Shown: positions 44,564 through 53,152, counted from the stretch's first letter. The stretch: 64,000 bases of DNA from Streptomyces capillispiralis (GCF_007829875.1 NZ_VIWV01000001.1:992001-1056000); one strand, 5' to 3'. The notes: generated by a model from the letters alone, not told the origin. Program-made: numbers and translations.

Positions 44564-45930
44564 GAGTGTCCTTCCTCGGTGTGCTGTGCGGCGAGTACGC
44601 CCAGCGGCACGGGCCGGGCGAACGGCCGCCGGGACGGGGTGGGTTCGCAGCCGGCGAGGCCCGCGACCGCCGGTCCGCACATCCGGCCCTGGCACCAGCC
44701 CATGCCGGCCCGGGTGAGCAGCTTGACCGTGCGGGCGTCCCCGGCGCCGAGCGCGAGGGCCTCGCGGACCGCGCCCGCCGTGACCTCCTCGCAGCGGCAG
44801 ACCACGGTGTCGTCGGTGACCCGGTCGGTCCAGCGGGCGGACGGGGCGTAGACGGAGTCGAGGGCCGCCGCGGACCTGCGCATACGGGCGCGGGCCCGGG
44901 CGGCGGGCGCCCACTGCCCCGGATCGGGCACGGTGCCGCGCAGCCGGGCGGCGATCGAGCGCCCGGCGATGTGCCCCTCGGCGAGGGCGAGTACCGCGCC
45001 GCCGACACCGGTGGCCTCGCCCGCGGCCCAGACGCCGGGTACGTCGGTGCGCTGTTCGTCGTCGACGGCGACGGTGGGTCCGTCCAGCCGGCAGCCGAGG
45101 CCCTCGGCCAGGTCGGTGTGCGGGAGCATGCCGTGCCCCACCGCGAGCGTGTCGCACGGCAGATGGCGCTCGGTGTCCGGCCGGAGGCGGCCGTGCGCGT
45201 CGAGCGCGGCGACGGTGACGCCGGTCAGCCGGTCGTCACCGTGGGCGCGGACCACGGTGTGGCGGGCGAGGAAGGGGACGCGGTGCCGCAGCAGCCGGGC
45301 CGCGTAGCCGGCGCCCTCGGGCAGCTTGCCGGCCAGTGACCGGACGTGCCGCGGCAGGCGCCCGGGGTCCGCCGACTCCACCAGCGCGGCCACCCGTACG
45401 CCCGCCGTCGCGAGCCCGGTCGCCACAGGCAGCAGCAGCGGTCCGGTCCCGGCGACGACCGCCGTCCGGCCCGGTACGACGAGGCCGCCCTTGAGCATGG
45501 CCTGCGCGCCGCCCGCGGTGACGACGCCGGGCAGGGTCCAGCCGGGGAAGGGCAGTACGGTCTCGTACCCGCCGGTGGCCAGGAGCACGGCGGTGGCGTG
45601 CACCTCGGCGGGCTCCTCCTGGTCCGGGCCGAGCAGCGCGTGCACGGTGAGACCGTCGGGCCCCCGCTCCACGCACCACACGTGATGCTCCGCCAGGAGC
45701 CGGACGGAGCTCGCGGCGAGCCCGTCCCGCAGCCGGGTCCAGGTGCGCCACTGGTGGTGCAGGGCCTCGGGGCGTTCCGCGCGGAGCCCGGCCGCGGGCT
45801 GCCGGTGGAACTGCCCGCCCGGCTCCGGCGCCGCGTCGACGAGGGCGACCCGTACGCCCCGTGCGGCCGCCGCGAGGGACGCGGCGAGTCCGGCCGGTCC
45901 CGCGCCGATCACCGCGAGGTCAGTCCGCAT
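44560..45930 (-). CDS. D-hydroxyproline dehydrogenase, FAD/BFD subunit
   Basis: A 456-residue NAD(P)/FAD-fold subunit of a heteromeric amino acid dehydrogenase (HcnB/OoxA/LhpB-like). The FAD motif is VIGAGPAGLAASLAAAARG; a second glycine motif (VVAGTGPLLLPVATGLATAG) lies near residue 160. The C-terminal BFD-like segment has four cysteines (VCRCEEV and WCQGRMCG) for a [2Fe-2S] cluster. It passes electrons between the catalytic DAO-type subunit and acceptor. Its start overlaps the small ferredoxin-like subunit by 11 bases. Confidence 0.9.
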   Translation of the reverse strand: MRTDLAVIGAGPAGLAASLAAAARGVRVALVDAAPEPGGQFHRQPAAGLRAERPEALHHQWRTWTRLRDGLAASSVRLLAEHHVWCVERGPDGLTVHALLGPDQEEPAEVHATAVLLATGGYETVLPFPGWTLPGVVTAGGAQAMLKGGLVVPGRTAVVAGTGPLLLPVATGLATAGVRVAALVESADPGRLPRHVRSLAGKLPEGAGYAARLLRHRVPFLARHTVVRAHGDDRLTGVTVAALDAHGRLRPDTERHLPCDTLAVGHGMLPHTDLAEGLGCRLDGPTVAVDDEQRTDVPGVWAAGEATGVGGAVLALAEGHIAGRSIAARLRGTVPDPGQWAPAARARARMRRSAAALDSVYAPSARWTDRVTDDTVVCRCEEVTAGAVREALALGAGDARTVKLLTRAGMGWCQGRMCGPAVAGLAGCEPTPSRRPFARPVPLGVLAAQHTEEGHS

Positions 45931-46219
45931 GGCCGGTCCCCTCCTGGGTGCCGATCACGTCGCCCGGCCGAGCGGGCACCAGACAGGCCCGCTGGTTGGG
46001 GCGGCCGTTCACGGTGACCAGGCAGTCGAAGCACACCCCGATCCCGCAGAACACCCCGCGGGGGCGTCCGCCGTCCCGGGTGGTGCGCCAGGAGGTGATG
46101 CCGGCGGCCCACAGCACGGCGGCCACCGTCCGGCCGGGCAGCGCCTCGACCGGCCGTCCGTCGAACGTGACCAGGAAGGGGGGCCCGGGTCGCGCCCCGG
46201 CCCGCTCCAGTGGATTCAC
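45920..46219 (-). CDS. D-hydroxyproline dehydrogenase, [2Fe-2S] small subunit
   Basis: A 99-residue ferredoxin-fold subunit (HcnA/OoxC-like). The cluster cysteines are in GVFCGIGVCFDCLVTVNG with a further cysteine in NQRACLVPARPGD. VTFDGRPVEALPGRTVAAVLWAAG is the typical start of this family. GTG 46219 overlaps the catalytic subunit stop by four bases. Long upstream open frames lie within the neighbouring gene and are not used. Confidence 0.9.
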   Translation of the reverse strand: MNPLERAGARPGPPFLVTFDGRPVEALPGRTVAAVLWAAGITSWRTTRDGGRPRGVFCGIGVCFDCLVTVNGRPNQRACLVPARPGDVIGTQEGTGHAD

Positions 46220-47421
46220 TCCTCGGCCTCCTCGGCTGCGTCGGACGCGGGGCCCGTTCGGCGGATCGCGCCGGTGATTCGCGGGGGGAAGCGGTCCGGC
46301 CGGAAGGGTGTGAGGTCCAGGGCCGGCGTCCGTCCGGTGAGTGCCTGGGCGATCAGCAGCCCGGTGCCGGTGGCCAGCCCGATGCCCGCGCCCTCGTGGC
46401 CGCACGCGTGGTACAGGCCGGGCGCCCTCGGGTCGGGGCCGATCGCCGGGAGGTGGTCGGGGAGGTACGGCCGGAAGCCCGCGTACGTCCGCAGGGCGCG
46501 GACACCGGCCAGGAAGGGGAACAGGCGTGTCGCCCCCGCCGCCAGCGCCCGCACCGCCGGGAGCGACAGGGACCGGTCGAAGCCGACCCGTTCCCGGCTG
46601 GCGCCGATCAGCACCGGTCCCGCGGCCGTGCCCTCCACCACCGGCGAGGTCTGCAGCGCCGCCGAGTCGCTGGCGACGTCGGCCACGTAGTCGGCGGCGT
46701 ACACCTTGTGCCGGATGCGGGGCGGCAGCGGCTCGGTGACGAGGACGAAGCCGCGTCTGGGGAGCACGGGCAGCGACACCCCGGCGCGGGCGGCGAGTTC
46801 GCCGCCCCAGGTGCCGGCCGCGTTGACGACCGCCGGGGCGTGGAGGTCGCCGCGGTCCGTGCGCACGCCGTACACCGCGCCGTCGGAGGTGCGCAGCACC
46901 CGGGTCACCTCGCGGCCGGTGAGCAGCCGGGCGCCGGAGGCGCGCAGCAGGTGGGCCGCCGCGAGGGCGGGCATCACCTGGGCGTCCTGCGGGTAGTGCA
47001 CGCCGCCCGCGAGGCCGGGCGCCAGAAGCGGTTCGAGGTCGTGGAGCCGGTCGGCGGGGACGGGGTCGGCCGTCACCCCGGCCGCCCGCTGCGCTGCCGC
47101 GAACCCCCGCAGCCCGTCCAGCGTCGCGGGTGTCGTGGCGACGACGAGCCCGCCCTTGGCCTCGTACTCGACCGCCGTGCCCGTCCCCCGGGCCCACTCC
47201 GCCCACAACCGGTTGGACAGCAGGGCGAGTTCGAGCTCGGGGCCGGGGGCCTTGTCGGAGACCAGGAGGTTGCCCTCACCGGCGCCGGTCGTGCCGCCGG
47301 CCACCGGGCCCCGGTCCACGACGGTGACGGCGAGGCCCTCCCGGGCCGCGTACAGGGCGCAGGCGGCGCCCACCATCCCGGCGCCCACCACGACAACATC
47401 GCAGGTCAGCGACTCGCTCAC
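46216..47421 (-). CDS. D-hydroxyproline dehydrogenase, catalytic DAO-type subunit
   Basis: A 401-residue FAD-dependent amine/amino acid oxidase-fold subunit. It has CDVVVVGAGMVGAACALYAA at the N-terminus, VVNAAGTWGGELAARAG in the middle and HACGHEGAGIGLATGTGLLIAQ near the C-terminus. It oxidises cis-4-hydroxy-D-proline to pyrroline-4-hydroxy-2-carboxylate. GTG 47421 is the first gene of the six-gene operon. The 76 bases upstream hold TACTATGTCACACAG, a possible GntR half site. Confidence 0.9.
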   Translation of the reverse strand: MSESLTCDVVVVGAGMVGAACALYAAREGLAVTVVDRGPVAGGTTGAGEGNLLVSDKAPGPELELALLSNRLWAEWARGTGTAVEYEAKGGLVVATTPATLDGLRGFAAAQRAAGVTADPVPADRLHDLEPLLAPGLAGGVHYPQDAQVMPALAAAHLLRASGARLLTGREVTRVLRTSDGAVYGVRTDRGDLHAPAVVNAAGTWGGELAARAGVSLPVLPRRGFVLVTEPLPPRIRHKVYAADYVADVASDSAALQTSPVVEGTAAGPVLIGASRERVGFDRSLSLPAVRALAAGATRLFPFLAGVRALRTYAGFRPYLPDHLPAIGPDPRAPGLYHACGHEGAGIGLATGTGLLIAQALTGRTPALDLTPFRPDRFPPRITGAIRRTGPASDAAEEAEE

Positions 47422-47497
47422 GTCTGTACTATGTCACACAGCACTCGTGGGGGGAACAGGGCCGACAGGACCTGTCAGGACCTGTACGGGGGCCGGT

Positions 47498-48157
47498 TCA
47501 GTCGGCGGCGGGGACCACTCGCAGGTGGGAGGCGGCGCGGCGCGCCCCGCGGCCCCGGGCCGCCATGCGGGGCACCTCGCGCAGGACCAGGGTCAGCCGG
47601 ACGCAGCCCATGTCCCGGAGGGTGCCGGTCGTCTCGACGACGATGCGGCAGTCCGTGGCGCCCCAGCGCGGGTCGGGGTGGAGCAGCGGCCGTACGGCGC
47701 CGTCGTGTTCGGCGGCCCGCTCGCCGACGGCCCGGAGCCAGTGCGGCAGTCCGTGCCGGTAGGCGGCCTCCATGATCGGGTCCTGGGCGATGTCACGGCG
47801 GATGGCCTGCAGGCCGTGGTCGTGTCCGTGCCGCTCGACGGTCTTGGCGAAGTGGGCCAGCATCGGCAGGCACCAGCTCGACTCGTGGTCGCCGAGCACC
47901 GATCCGGCGTCCGGGTGGAAGAGGACGAACCGCAGGAAGTTGTCGACGGGCAGGGCGGTGGGGTGCGGCTCCACATCCTGGAAAAGTGTCCGGAAGGCAC
48001 TGTTCGTGAGCAGCACGTCCCAGCGGTGGTCGACGACCAGGGAGGGGAAGGGGGCCGCCTCCAGGAGCGCGGCGTAGTCCCGCAGATAGGCCTGGGCCTC
48101 GGGAGTCTCGGGGACGGGCCGCGGTGCCGGCCGCTGCCCTCCTGCCTGATATGCCAT
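47498..48157 (-). CDS. MmyB-like ligand-binding domain protein without HTH
   Basis: A 219-residue protein matching the C-terminal MmyB/PAS-like domain of XRE-type Streptomyces regulators: LLEAAPFPSLVVDHRWDVLLTN, AFRTLF, NFLRFVLFHPDAGSVLGDHESSW, DPRWGATDCRIVVETTG and LTLVLREVPR. Normally this domain follows an N-terminal helix-turn-helix of about 70-90 residues; here the chain begins only 25-30 residues before the domain. ATG 48157 is preceded by AAGAGGGG at a rather long distance. It is divergent from an XRE/ImmA pair. It may act as a sensor partner or be a truncated regulator. Confidence 0.8.
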   Translation of the reverse strand: MAYQAGGQRPAPRPVPETPEAQAYLRDYAALLEAAPFPSLVVDHRWDVLLTNSAFRTLFQDVEPHPTALPVDNFLRFVLFHPDAGSVLGDHESSWCLPMLAHFAKTVERHGHDHGLQAIRRDIAQDPIMEAAYRHGLPHWLRAVGERAAEHDGAVRPLLHPDPRWGATDCRIVVETTGTLRDMGCVRLTLVLREVPRMAARGRGARRAASHLRVVPAAD

Positions 48158-48379
48158 CGGGAGGTCACCCCTCTTGCCTGTGCGGCCCTGACGCGGCGCC
48201 CCGATCCTGCTGCCCGGACGTGAGGCGTGTCAACTATCGTGGCATTTCATGTCGGTTGACGGCTGAAATTGGCCACAGTTGTGGCGAGACCTGGATGTGA
48301 GTTCGAAGCACGGCTAGTCTCCGTGAAGTTCACGGCAATCGCTTGTGAGAAGCCTGTGAGAGACGTAGGAGATCTTTCG

Positions 48380-49036
48380 GTGACGGGTGGCTTCGAGGGT
48401 CCGGGCACCGCGCCGACGACCGCGCTGCCGGCCGTCGTCGCCCGCGTCACCGCACTCGCCGACCGGCTCGGTGTGGCGCACTCCGAGGTCTTCGACGTCG
48501 GCCGGCTGTCCGTCGCCTCCGGTGTGCCGGAGGCCGTGGTCAGGGCGCTGCTGAGCGGCCGCTCCGCGGGGGAGCCGGATGTGCAGGCCCGGTTCGTGCA
48601 GCGGCTGGACCTGCTGCGCCGCACCCGGCTGAAGCCCAACGGCCGCAAGTACACCCAGCAGGAGATCGCCGACGGTGCGGGCATGTCCCGGCAGCAGGCC
48701 GGTGCGCTGATCAACGGCGACCGGCGCCCCACGATGGAGCACTGCGACGCCATCCAGCGGTTCTTCCGGGTCCACGCCGGTTTCCTGACCGCCGAGGACC
48801 CCGAGGCGCTCGCGAGCGTGCTCCAGCACACCGAGCAGGAGCTGCTGCAGAAGCTCGCCGACCGGGAGCGGCGGGCCGCGGCGGCGGCCGACGACCCGCT
48901 GGAGCGGCTGCTGCAGGACCACGGTGTGCGCGGGATCGCCTGGCGGGCCGCCCAGCTGCCCACCGACCAGCACCGCGACAAGGTCGCGGAGTGGCTGGAC
49001 ATGCTCCTGGAGAGTGTCCAGCGGCCCACGTCGTGA
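48380..49036 (+). CDS. XRE-like helix-turn-helix regulator
   Basis: A 218-residue DNA-binding protein. The HTH is RKYTQQEIADGAGMSRQQAGALINGDRRP (about residues 95-123; recognition helix SRQQAGALINGD). Helices rich in Leu/Glu/Gln lie C-terminal (LQHTEQELLQKLADRERR). GTG 48380 has GGAG eight bases upstream; the frame is open further back to 48269, without gene character. The next gene, 13 bases on, encodes an ImmA-like metalloprotease-fold protein, a common Streptomyces regulator/protease pairing. Confidence 0.85.
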   Translation: MTGGFEGPGTAPTTALPAVVARVTALADRLGVAHSEVFDVGRLSVASGVPEAVVRALLSGRSAGEPDVQARFVQRLDLLRRTRLKPNGRKYTQQEIADGAGMSRQQAGALINGDRRPTMEHCDAIQRFFRVHAGFLTAEDPEALASVLQHTEQELLQKLADRERRAAAAADDPLERLLQDHGVRGIAWRAAQLPTDQHRDKVAEWLDMLLESVQRPTS

Positions 49037-49049
49037 CCTGGGGGGAACT

Positions 49050-49607
49050 GTGGGCATCGGTAGGGAAATGCGCCGCCTGTGCGGCGAGTTGCTCGCGGAG
49101 CTGACGCTTCCCGCCCCGGCGCCGCCCGCGGACCTGTACGCCGCCCTGTGCGCGGCGATGAGCAGGCGCCGCGGACGGCCCGTACTGTTCCGCACGGCCG
49201 TCTTCCCGCCGGGGACCGCGAGCGGGCTGTGGCTCGACATGACGGACCAGGACCTCGTGGTGATCGAGGAACGCACCGCGCCTGACCACCAGTTGGTGAT
49301 CCTCGGCCACGAACTGTGGCACATGCAGGCCGGCCACCGAGGTCACCACCTCGCGGGTGCCGAGGTCGCGACCCGGCTGCTGGACGGGACCCCGGACGAG
49401 GACGCCTTGCGGGCGACCGTCCTGAAGGTCGCCGCCCGCACCCGGTTCGACCTGGCCGAGGAGAAGGAGGCCGAGGCCTTCGGCCTGCTGCTGGCCAGCA
49501 AGTGCCGCACCTGGCTGGCGGGTCCGTCGCTGCGCGGACCGGTGCAGCGTGATCACCTCGCGGGCCGGATCGGTGCGTCACTGGGCTATCTGGGGCCGCA
49601 GGGCTGA
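49050..49607 (+). CDS. ImmA/IrrE-like zinc metallopeptidase-fold protein
   Basis: A 185-residue protein with the zinc motif HELWHMQAGH (residues 87-96) and a downstream acidic region (EEKEAEAFGLLLAS) that can supply the third ligand. ImmA/IrrE proteins cleave or control an associated HTH repressor; some are annotated as toxin components. GTG 49050 follows GGGGG; ATG 49068 is an alternative. The linked XRE gene is the expected target. The integral-membrane gene that often completes this trio in actinobacteria is absent. Confidence 0.82.
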   Translation: MGIGREMRRLCGELLAELTLPAPAPPADLYAALCAAMSRRRGRPVLFRTAVFPPGTASGLWLDMTDQDLVVIEERTAPDHQLVILGHELWHMQAGHRGHHLAGAEVATRLLDGTPDEDALRATVLKVAARTRFDLAEEKEAEAFGLLLASKCRTWLAGPSLRGPVQRDHLAGRIGASLGYLGPQG

Positions 49608-49756
49608 GCGGCCGCGCCCCGGCGCGCGAGCCCTCCGGGCGGGCGAACCGGGCGGCGTCGCGGCCCGATTGTCAGTGGGGGGCGGCAAGCTGGAGGTGCG
49701 CCCCTTCCAGTGCGGGGGCGCGGGACCCATGACGACGACACGGGGAGAGCCGAGCG

Positions 49757-49993
49757 ATGCCCACCGCCGTACTGACCGACCGCGAGCGCACCGCCGTCCA
49801 GGCCTATCTGCGGCTGCTGCACACCGTGCGCGCCGCCTTCGACACCCGGCCGGCCCCGCCGGACGCGCCCGGCCCCGCGCTCGTCCCGCCCGCCGTGCTC
49901 GCCGAGGCGGAGACGGCGCTGGCCCGGGCCGGCCTGGCGGGCAACGAGGAGGCGTTCTTCCGGATGCTGCGGGACTGGCACCCCGAGCCGTAG
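49757..49993 (+). CDS. Small hypothetical protein, 78 residues
   Basis: A small acidic, helical protein (RERTAVQAYLRLLHTVRAAF, AEAETALARAGLAGNEEAFFRMLRDW) with a Pro-rich middle. Codon use is typical of the genome and GGGGAGAG precedes ATG 49757. No family was recognised. It stands alone in a 460-base stretch between the ImmA-like gene and the convergent PPTase. The 149 bases before it hold no clear element. Confidence 0.65.
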   Translation: MPTAVLTDRERTAVQAYLRLLHTVRAAFDTRPAPPDAPGPALVPPAVLAEAETALARAGLAGNEEAFFRMLRDWHPEP

Positions 49994-50067
49994 CGGGCCG
50001 GGATGCCGTGACGGCGTGGCGTCCCGGGGCGGCGCGGCGTGAGCCGCTGCCGCGGGACGCTCCCGGT

Positions 50068-50745
50068 TCAGCCGTGCGGGACCGCGATCGCCGTGGCGAT
50101 CAGGCCCTGCCCGGTCGTCCAGCGGCCGGTGAAGTGGTCGAGCACGCGGCCGCCCACCTGCGGTCCGGGGACCAGGAGGGTGGCGCGGAAGCCTCCGCGG
50201 GTGCGGGTGCCGGGGTCGGGGGTGAAGACGATGTCGGCCTCCAGGAAGTCCAGCCACTTCCCGGTGAGCGGGAACCAGGCCTTGTAGACGGCCTCCTTGG
50301 CGCTGAACAGCAGCCGGTCCCAGTGCACGGCGGGCAGTTCCCCGGTCAGCCGTCCGACCCGCGCCGCCTCCTCCGGCAGCGCCACGGTGGACAGCACGCC
50401 CTCGGGCAGCGGCGCGTGGACCTCGGCGTCGATGCCGAGGGACGCCAGGTCACCCGCGCGGACCAGGGCGGCTGCGCAGTAGCCCTGGCAGTGGGTCATG
50501 CTGCCGGTCAGCCCCTGCGGCCAGATGGGGGCGCCGCGCTCACCGGGCAGCACGGGATGCGCCGGCACGCCGAGCTTCTCCATCGCCCGGCGCGCGCAGG
50601 AGCGTACGGCGGTGAACTCGCGGCGGCGTTTGAGGACCGCCCGCGCCACCAGCGCCTCCTCCTCGGGGTACAGGGGGGCGTCGACGCCCTCGTCGCCGTA
50701 GGCCTCCACGGCGACCACCGTCGGCGGCAGCAGTTCCTCGATCAT
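50068..50745 (-). CDS. Sfp-type 4'-phosphopantetheinyl transferase
   Basis: A 225-residue PPTase of the EntD/Svp group, which loads CoA-derived phosphopantetheine onto carrier proteins of polyketide and nonribosomal peptide synthases. Motifs are GSMTHCQGYCAAAL, LGIDAEVHAPLPEGV (magnesium-binding Asp and Glu) and LLFSAKEAVYKAWFPLTGKWLDF. ATG 50745 overlaps the phosphoesterase stop by four bases, so it is coexpressed with that gene. No biosynthetic cluster is in the window, which fits a global PPTase. The S. coelicolor homologue is, from memory, next to a similar phosphoesterase. Confidence 0.92.
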   Translation of the reverse strand: MIEELLPPTVVAVEAYGDEGVDAPLYPEEEALVARAVLKRRREFTAVRSCARRAMEKLGVPAHPVLPGERGAPIWPQGLTGSMTHCQGYCAAALVRAGDLASLGIDAEVHAPLPEGVLSTVALPEEAARVGRLTGELPAVHWDRLLFSAKEAVYKAWFPLTGKWLDFLEADIVFTPDPGTRTRGGFRATLLVPGPQVGGRVLDHFTGRWTTGQGLIATAIAVPHG

Positions 50746-51599
50746 CGGCCCTCGTCCTCCCTCGGCACGATCCGGCGCAGCCGCCCCGGCGGCTGCGCCC
50801 GCTTGCGCCACTCGCGCGGATAGCCCACCGACACCTCCTCGAAGCGGACCCCGTCCTGCCAGGTGGTCCGGGGGATGTGCAGATGGCCGTAGACCATGGT
50901 GTGGACGGGGAACCGCCGGTGCCAGTCGTCGGTCAGTACGGTGCCGCACCACATGGCGAACTCGGGATACCACAGCACGTCCGTGGGATGGCGGTGCAGC
51001 GGATAGTGGTTGACGAGGACGAGCGGCAGCCCCTCGGGCACCTCGGCGAGCCGCCGTTCGGTATCGGCGACCCGGGCCCGGCACCAGGCCTCCCGGCTCG
51101 GGTACGGGTCGGGGTGCAGCAGGTGCTCGTCGGTGCAGACGACGCCGGTGCCGTGCGCGTACGTCAGTCCCTCGTCCTTGGTGGAGCACCCGGACGGCAG
51201 GAAGGAGTAGTCGTACAGCAGGAACAGCGGTGCGACGGCCACCGGGCCGCCGGGGCCGTCCCAGACCGGGTAGGGGTCCTCGGGTGTGATCACCCCGAGC
51301 TCGCGGCACTGTTCGACGAGGTGGTCGTAGCGGGCGACGCCGCGCAGGGTGACCGCGTCGCTCGGATGGGTCCACAGCTCGTGGTTGCCGGGCACCCAGA
51401 CGACCTTGGCGAACCGGCCGGCGAAGGTCTTGAGGACCCAGCGGATGTCCTCGACGGTCTCCGCGACGTCACCGGCGACCAGCAGCCAGTCCTCGTCCGA
51501 CTCGGGCCGCATCCCTTCGACCAGGGCGCGGTTCTCCGCGTAGCCGATGTGCAGGTCGCTGATGGCCCACAGCTGTCCGCCGCCTGTCCCCGACATCAC
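50742..51599 (-). CDS. Calcineurin-like metallophosphoesterase
   Basis: A 285-residue phosphoesterase with all five metal-binding blocks: AISDLHIGY (DxH), LLVAGDVAETVE (GD), VPGNHELW (GNH), VLVNHYPLH (H) and VYGHLHIPR (GHxH). Substrates for this family range from cyclic nucleotides to phosphopantetheine or metabolite phosphates; none can be chosen here. GTG 51599 lies seven bases after AAAGG, with ATG 51596 next. It is coupled to the PPTase gene. Confidence 0.9.
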   Translation of the reverse strand: MMSGTGGGQLWAISDLHIGYAENRALVEGMRPESDEDWLLVAGDVAETVEDIRWVLKTFAGRFAKVVWVPGNHELWTHPSDAVTLRGVARYDHLVEQCRELGVITPEDPYPVWDGPGGPVAVAPLFLLYDYSFLPSGCSTKDEGLTYAHGTGVVCTDEHLLHPDPYPSREAWCRARVADTERRLAEVPEGLPLVLVNHYPLHRHPTDVLWYPEFAMWCGTVLTDDWHRRFPVHTMVYGHLHIPRTTWQDGVRFEEVSVGYPREWRKRAQPPGRLRRIVPREDEGR

Positions 51600-51832
51600 C
51601 CGTCGCCCTTTCAGCCGTCACGAACGGATCCACGAGATCACATTCGTGCCGCCGGGACAAGCACGACCCGTCGTGGGCCCGTGGTATCAGCAGCCTCCGC
51701 GGAAGCCGTATGATCTGCCGCACCACCGCCAGTGAAACGCCCTTCGCACAGGGCGGTTTGGCGACCCTCCATACGTCCTGCCCGGGCAACGGGCCGCTGA
51801 GCCCTGCCCGCGAACCGTGAAAGGCGGCCTGC

Positions 51833-52966
51833 ATGGTCTCTCGCGTACGCGTCTGGCTCAACCGCACGTACGCGGAGAACGTGTTCTTCATGGATCAGCT
51901 GCGGAGAAATCCCAGCGACCGGGCCGTCGAGATCCATGCCACCCACGGCGATCCCGACTCCCCCGTGCTGGCCGCCGCCGACACCGCCGAACTGGAGCCC
52001 GAGGGCCTGTCCCCGGCGGCGTACGTCGAGTACGCGCTCGCGCAGTGCGAGCGGCGGGGCATCGACGTGTTCGTCCCCCGGCTGCACCAGGCGGCGATCG
52101 TCGCGCACCGCGCCGAGTTCGCGGCCGTCGGTACGGCGCTGCTGGCGCCGCCGCCCGAGGCGGTGGCCGTGTTCCACGACAAGGTGATCGCCTACGAGGC
52201 GGTCCAGGCGATCGGGGTGCCCGTGCCGCCGTGGTGGCGGGTGCGCCGCGCGGACGAGCTTCTGGCGGCCGTCGAGGCGCTGGAGGCGCGGGGTCACCGC
52301 GCCTGCTTCAAGCCCGCGTCCGGTGCGGGCGGGGTGGGCTTCCGTGTGATCACGCGCGCCCCGTTCGCCCTCGCGCAGCTGAGCGGCTTCCCGAGCCCGT
52401 ACGTGCCGCTGAGTCAGGTGCTGGAGGCTCTGCGGCAGGCCGATGAGCCGGTGGACTGGCTGGTGATGCCGCGCCTGGAGCAGCCGGAGGTGTCGGTGGA
52501 CTGCCTCACCGGGCCCGACAACCGGATCCGGCTGGCGGTGGGGCGCACCAAGAACGGCCGGCGCAGGGGCTTCACGCTGCACGAGCAGTGGCTGGAGCCG
52601 GCCCGGCGGATCGCGGAGGGCTTCGGACTGCACCACCTGTCCAACATCCAGTTCCGGATGCTCGGCGACCGGCCCGTGCTGATGGACGTCAACACCCGGC
52701 CGGCGGGCGGGCTGCACCAGCTGTCGCTGTGCGGGGTGAACGCCCCGTGGGCCGCCGTGCGGCTGGCGCTCGGTGAGGACCCGGGCGAGATGGTGCCGCC
52801 GTTCCTGGGCCAGGACTACACGGTGGTGTCCGGTCCGCGTCCGCTGCTGCCGGTCTCGTCGCCGCAGCTGCGCGCCGAGCTGCCGGCCGCCGCGCCCGCC
52901 CTGGGTGCGGTACCGGCGCCGGCGGCGCCGGTGGAGCCGCGGACGGCGACCGGGGCACGCTCGTAG
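51833..52966 (+). CDS. ATP-grasp family carboxylate-amine ligase-like protein
   Basis: A 377-residue ATP-grasp protein. The preATP-grasp part (about 1-115; RVRVWLNRTYAENVFFMDQLRRNP) is followed by the ATP-binding fold (HDKVIAYEAVQAIGVPVPPWW, HRACFKPASGAGGVGFRVI) and a metal-binding end (NIQFRMLGDRPVLMDVNTRPAGG). A Pro/Ala-rich tail closes the chain. Such enzymes join an acid to an amine via an acyl-phosphate. Neighbours (PPTase and phosphoesterase, divergent) give no substrate. A CACGAA/TTCGTG inverted repeat (51619-51624 and 51643-51648) lies in the 233-base divergent gap. Confidence 0.85.
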   Translation: MVSRVRVWLNRTYAENVFFMDQLRRNPSDRAVEIHATHGDPDSPVLAAADTAELEPEGLSPAAYVEYALAQCERRGIDVFVPRLHQAAIVAHRAEFAAVGTALLAPPPEAVAVFHDKVIAYEAVQAIGVPVPPWWRVRRADELLAAVEALEARGHRACFKPASGAGGVGFRVITRAPFALAQLSGFPSPYVPLSQVLEALRQADEPVDWLVMPRLEQPEVSVDCLTGPDNRIRLAVGRTKNGRRRGFTLHEQWLEPARRIAEGFGLHHLSNIQFRMLGDRPVLMDVNTRPAGGLHQLSLCGVNAPWAAVRLALGEDPGEMVPPFLGQDYTVVSGPRPLLPVSSPQLRAELPAAAPALGAVPAPAAPVEPRTATGARS

Positions 52967-53050
52967 AAAATATTTCCCGGAAAATCTCCGCCGGGGTGTA
53001 TCAGGGGCCCGGCTGCCTGCTCTTAACGGTAGGCGACTGGGGAAGCCGCC

Positions 53051-53088
53051 GGGGGGAAGCACGGGGGAAGCACGGGGGAACGGGGGGG
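53051..53088 (+). repeat. G-tract repeat, candidate G-quadruplex
   Basis: Four G runs (53051-53056, 53063-53067, 53074-53078, 53082-53088) are separated by AAGCAC, AAGCAC and AAC. That satisfies the pattern for an intramolecular plus-strand G-quadruplex. It lies in the 186-base gap between the convergent ATP-grasp and GH4 genes, which also has an unusually AT-rich patch (TTTCCCGGAAA near 52975). Confidence 0.6.
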
Positions 53089-53152
53089 TTCGGGTCGGTC
53101 GGCCGCTGTCACGGGGGGCGACCGGCCGATCCGAAACCGTTTGGCCGACCGG

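Noticed and set aside
53051..53088. CRISPR array
   Set aside because: The repeats are short G-tracts without unique spacers of constant length; no cas gene is present.
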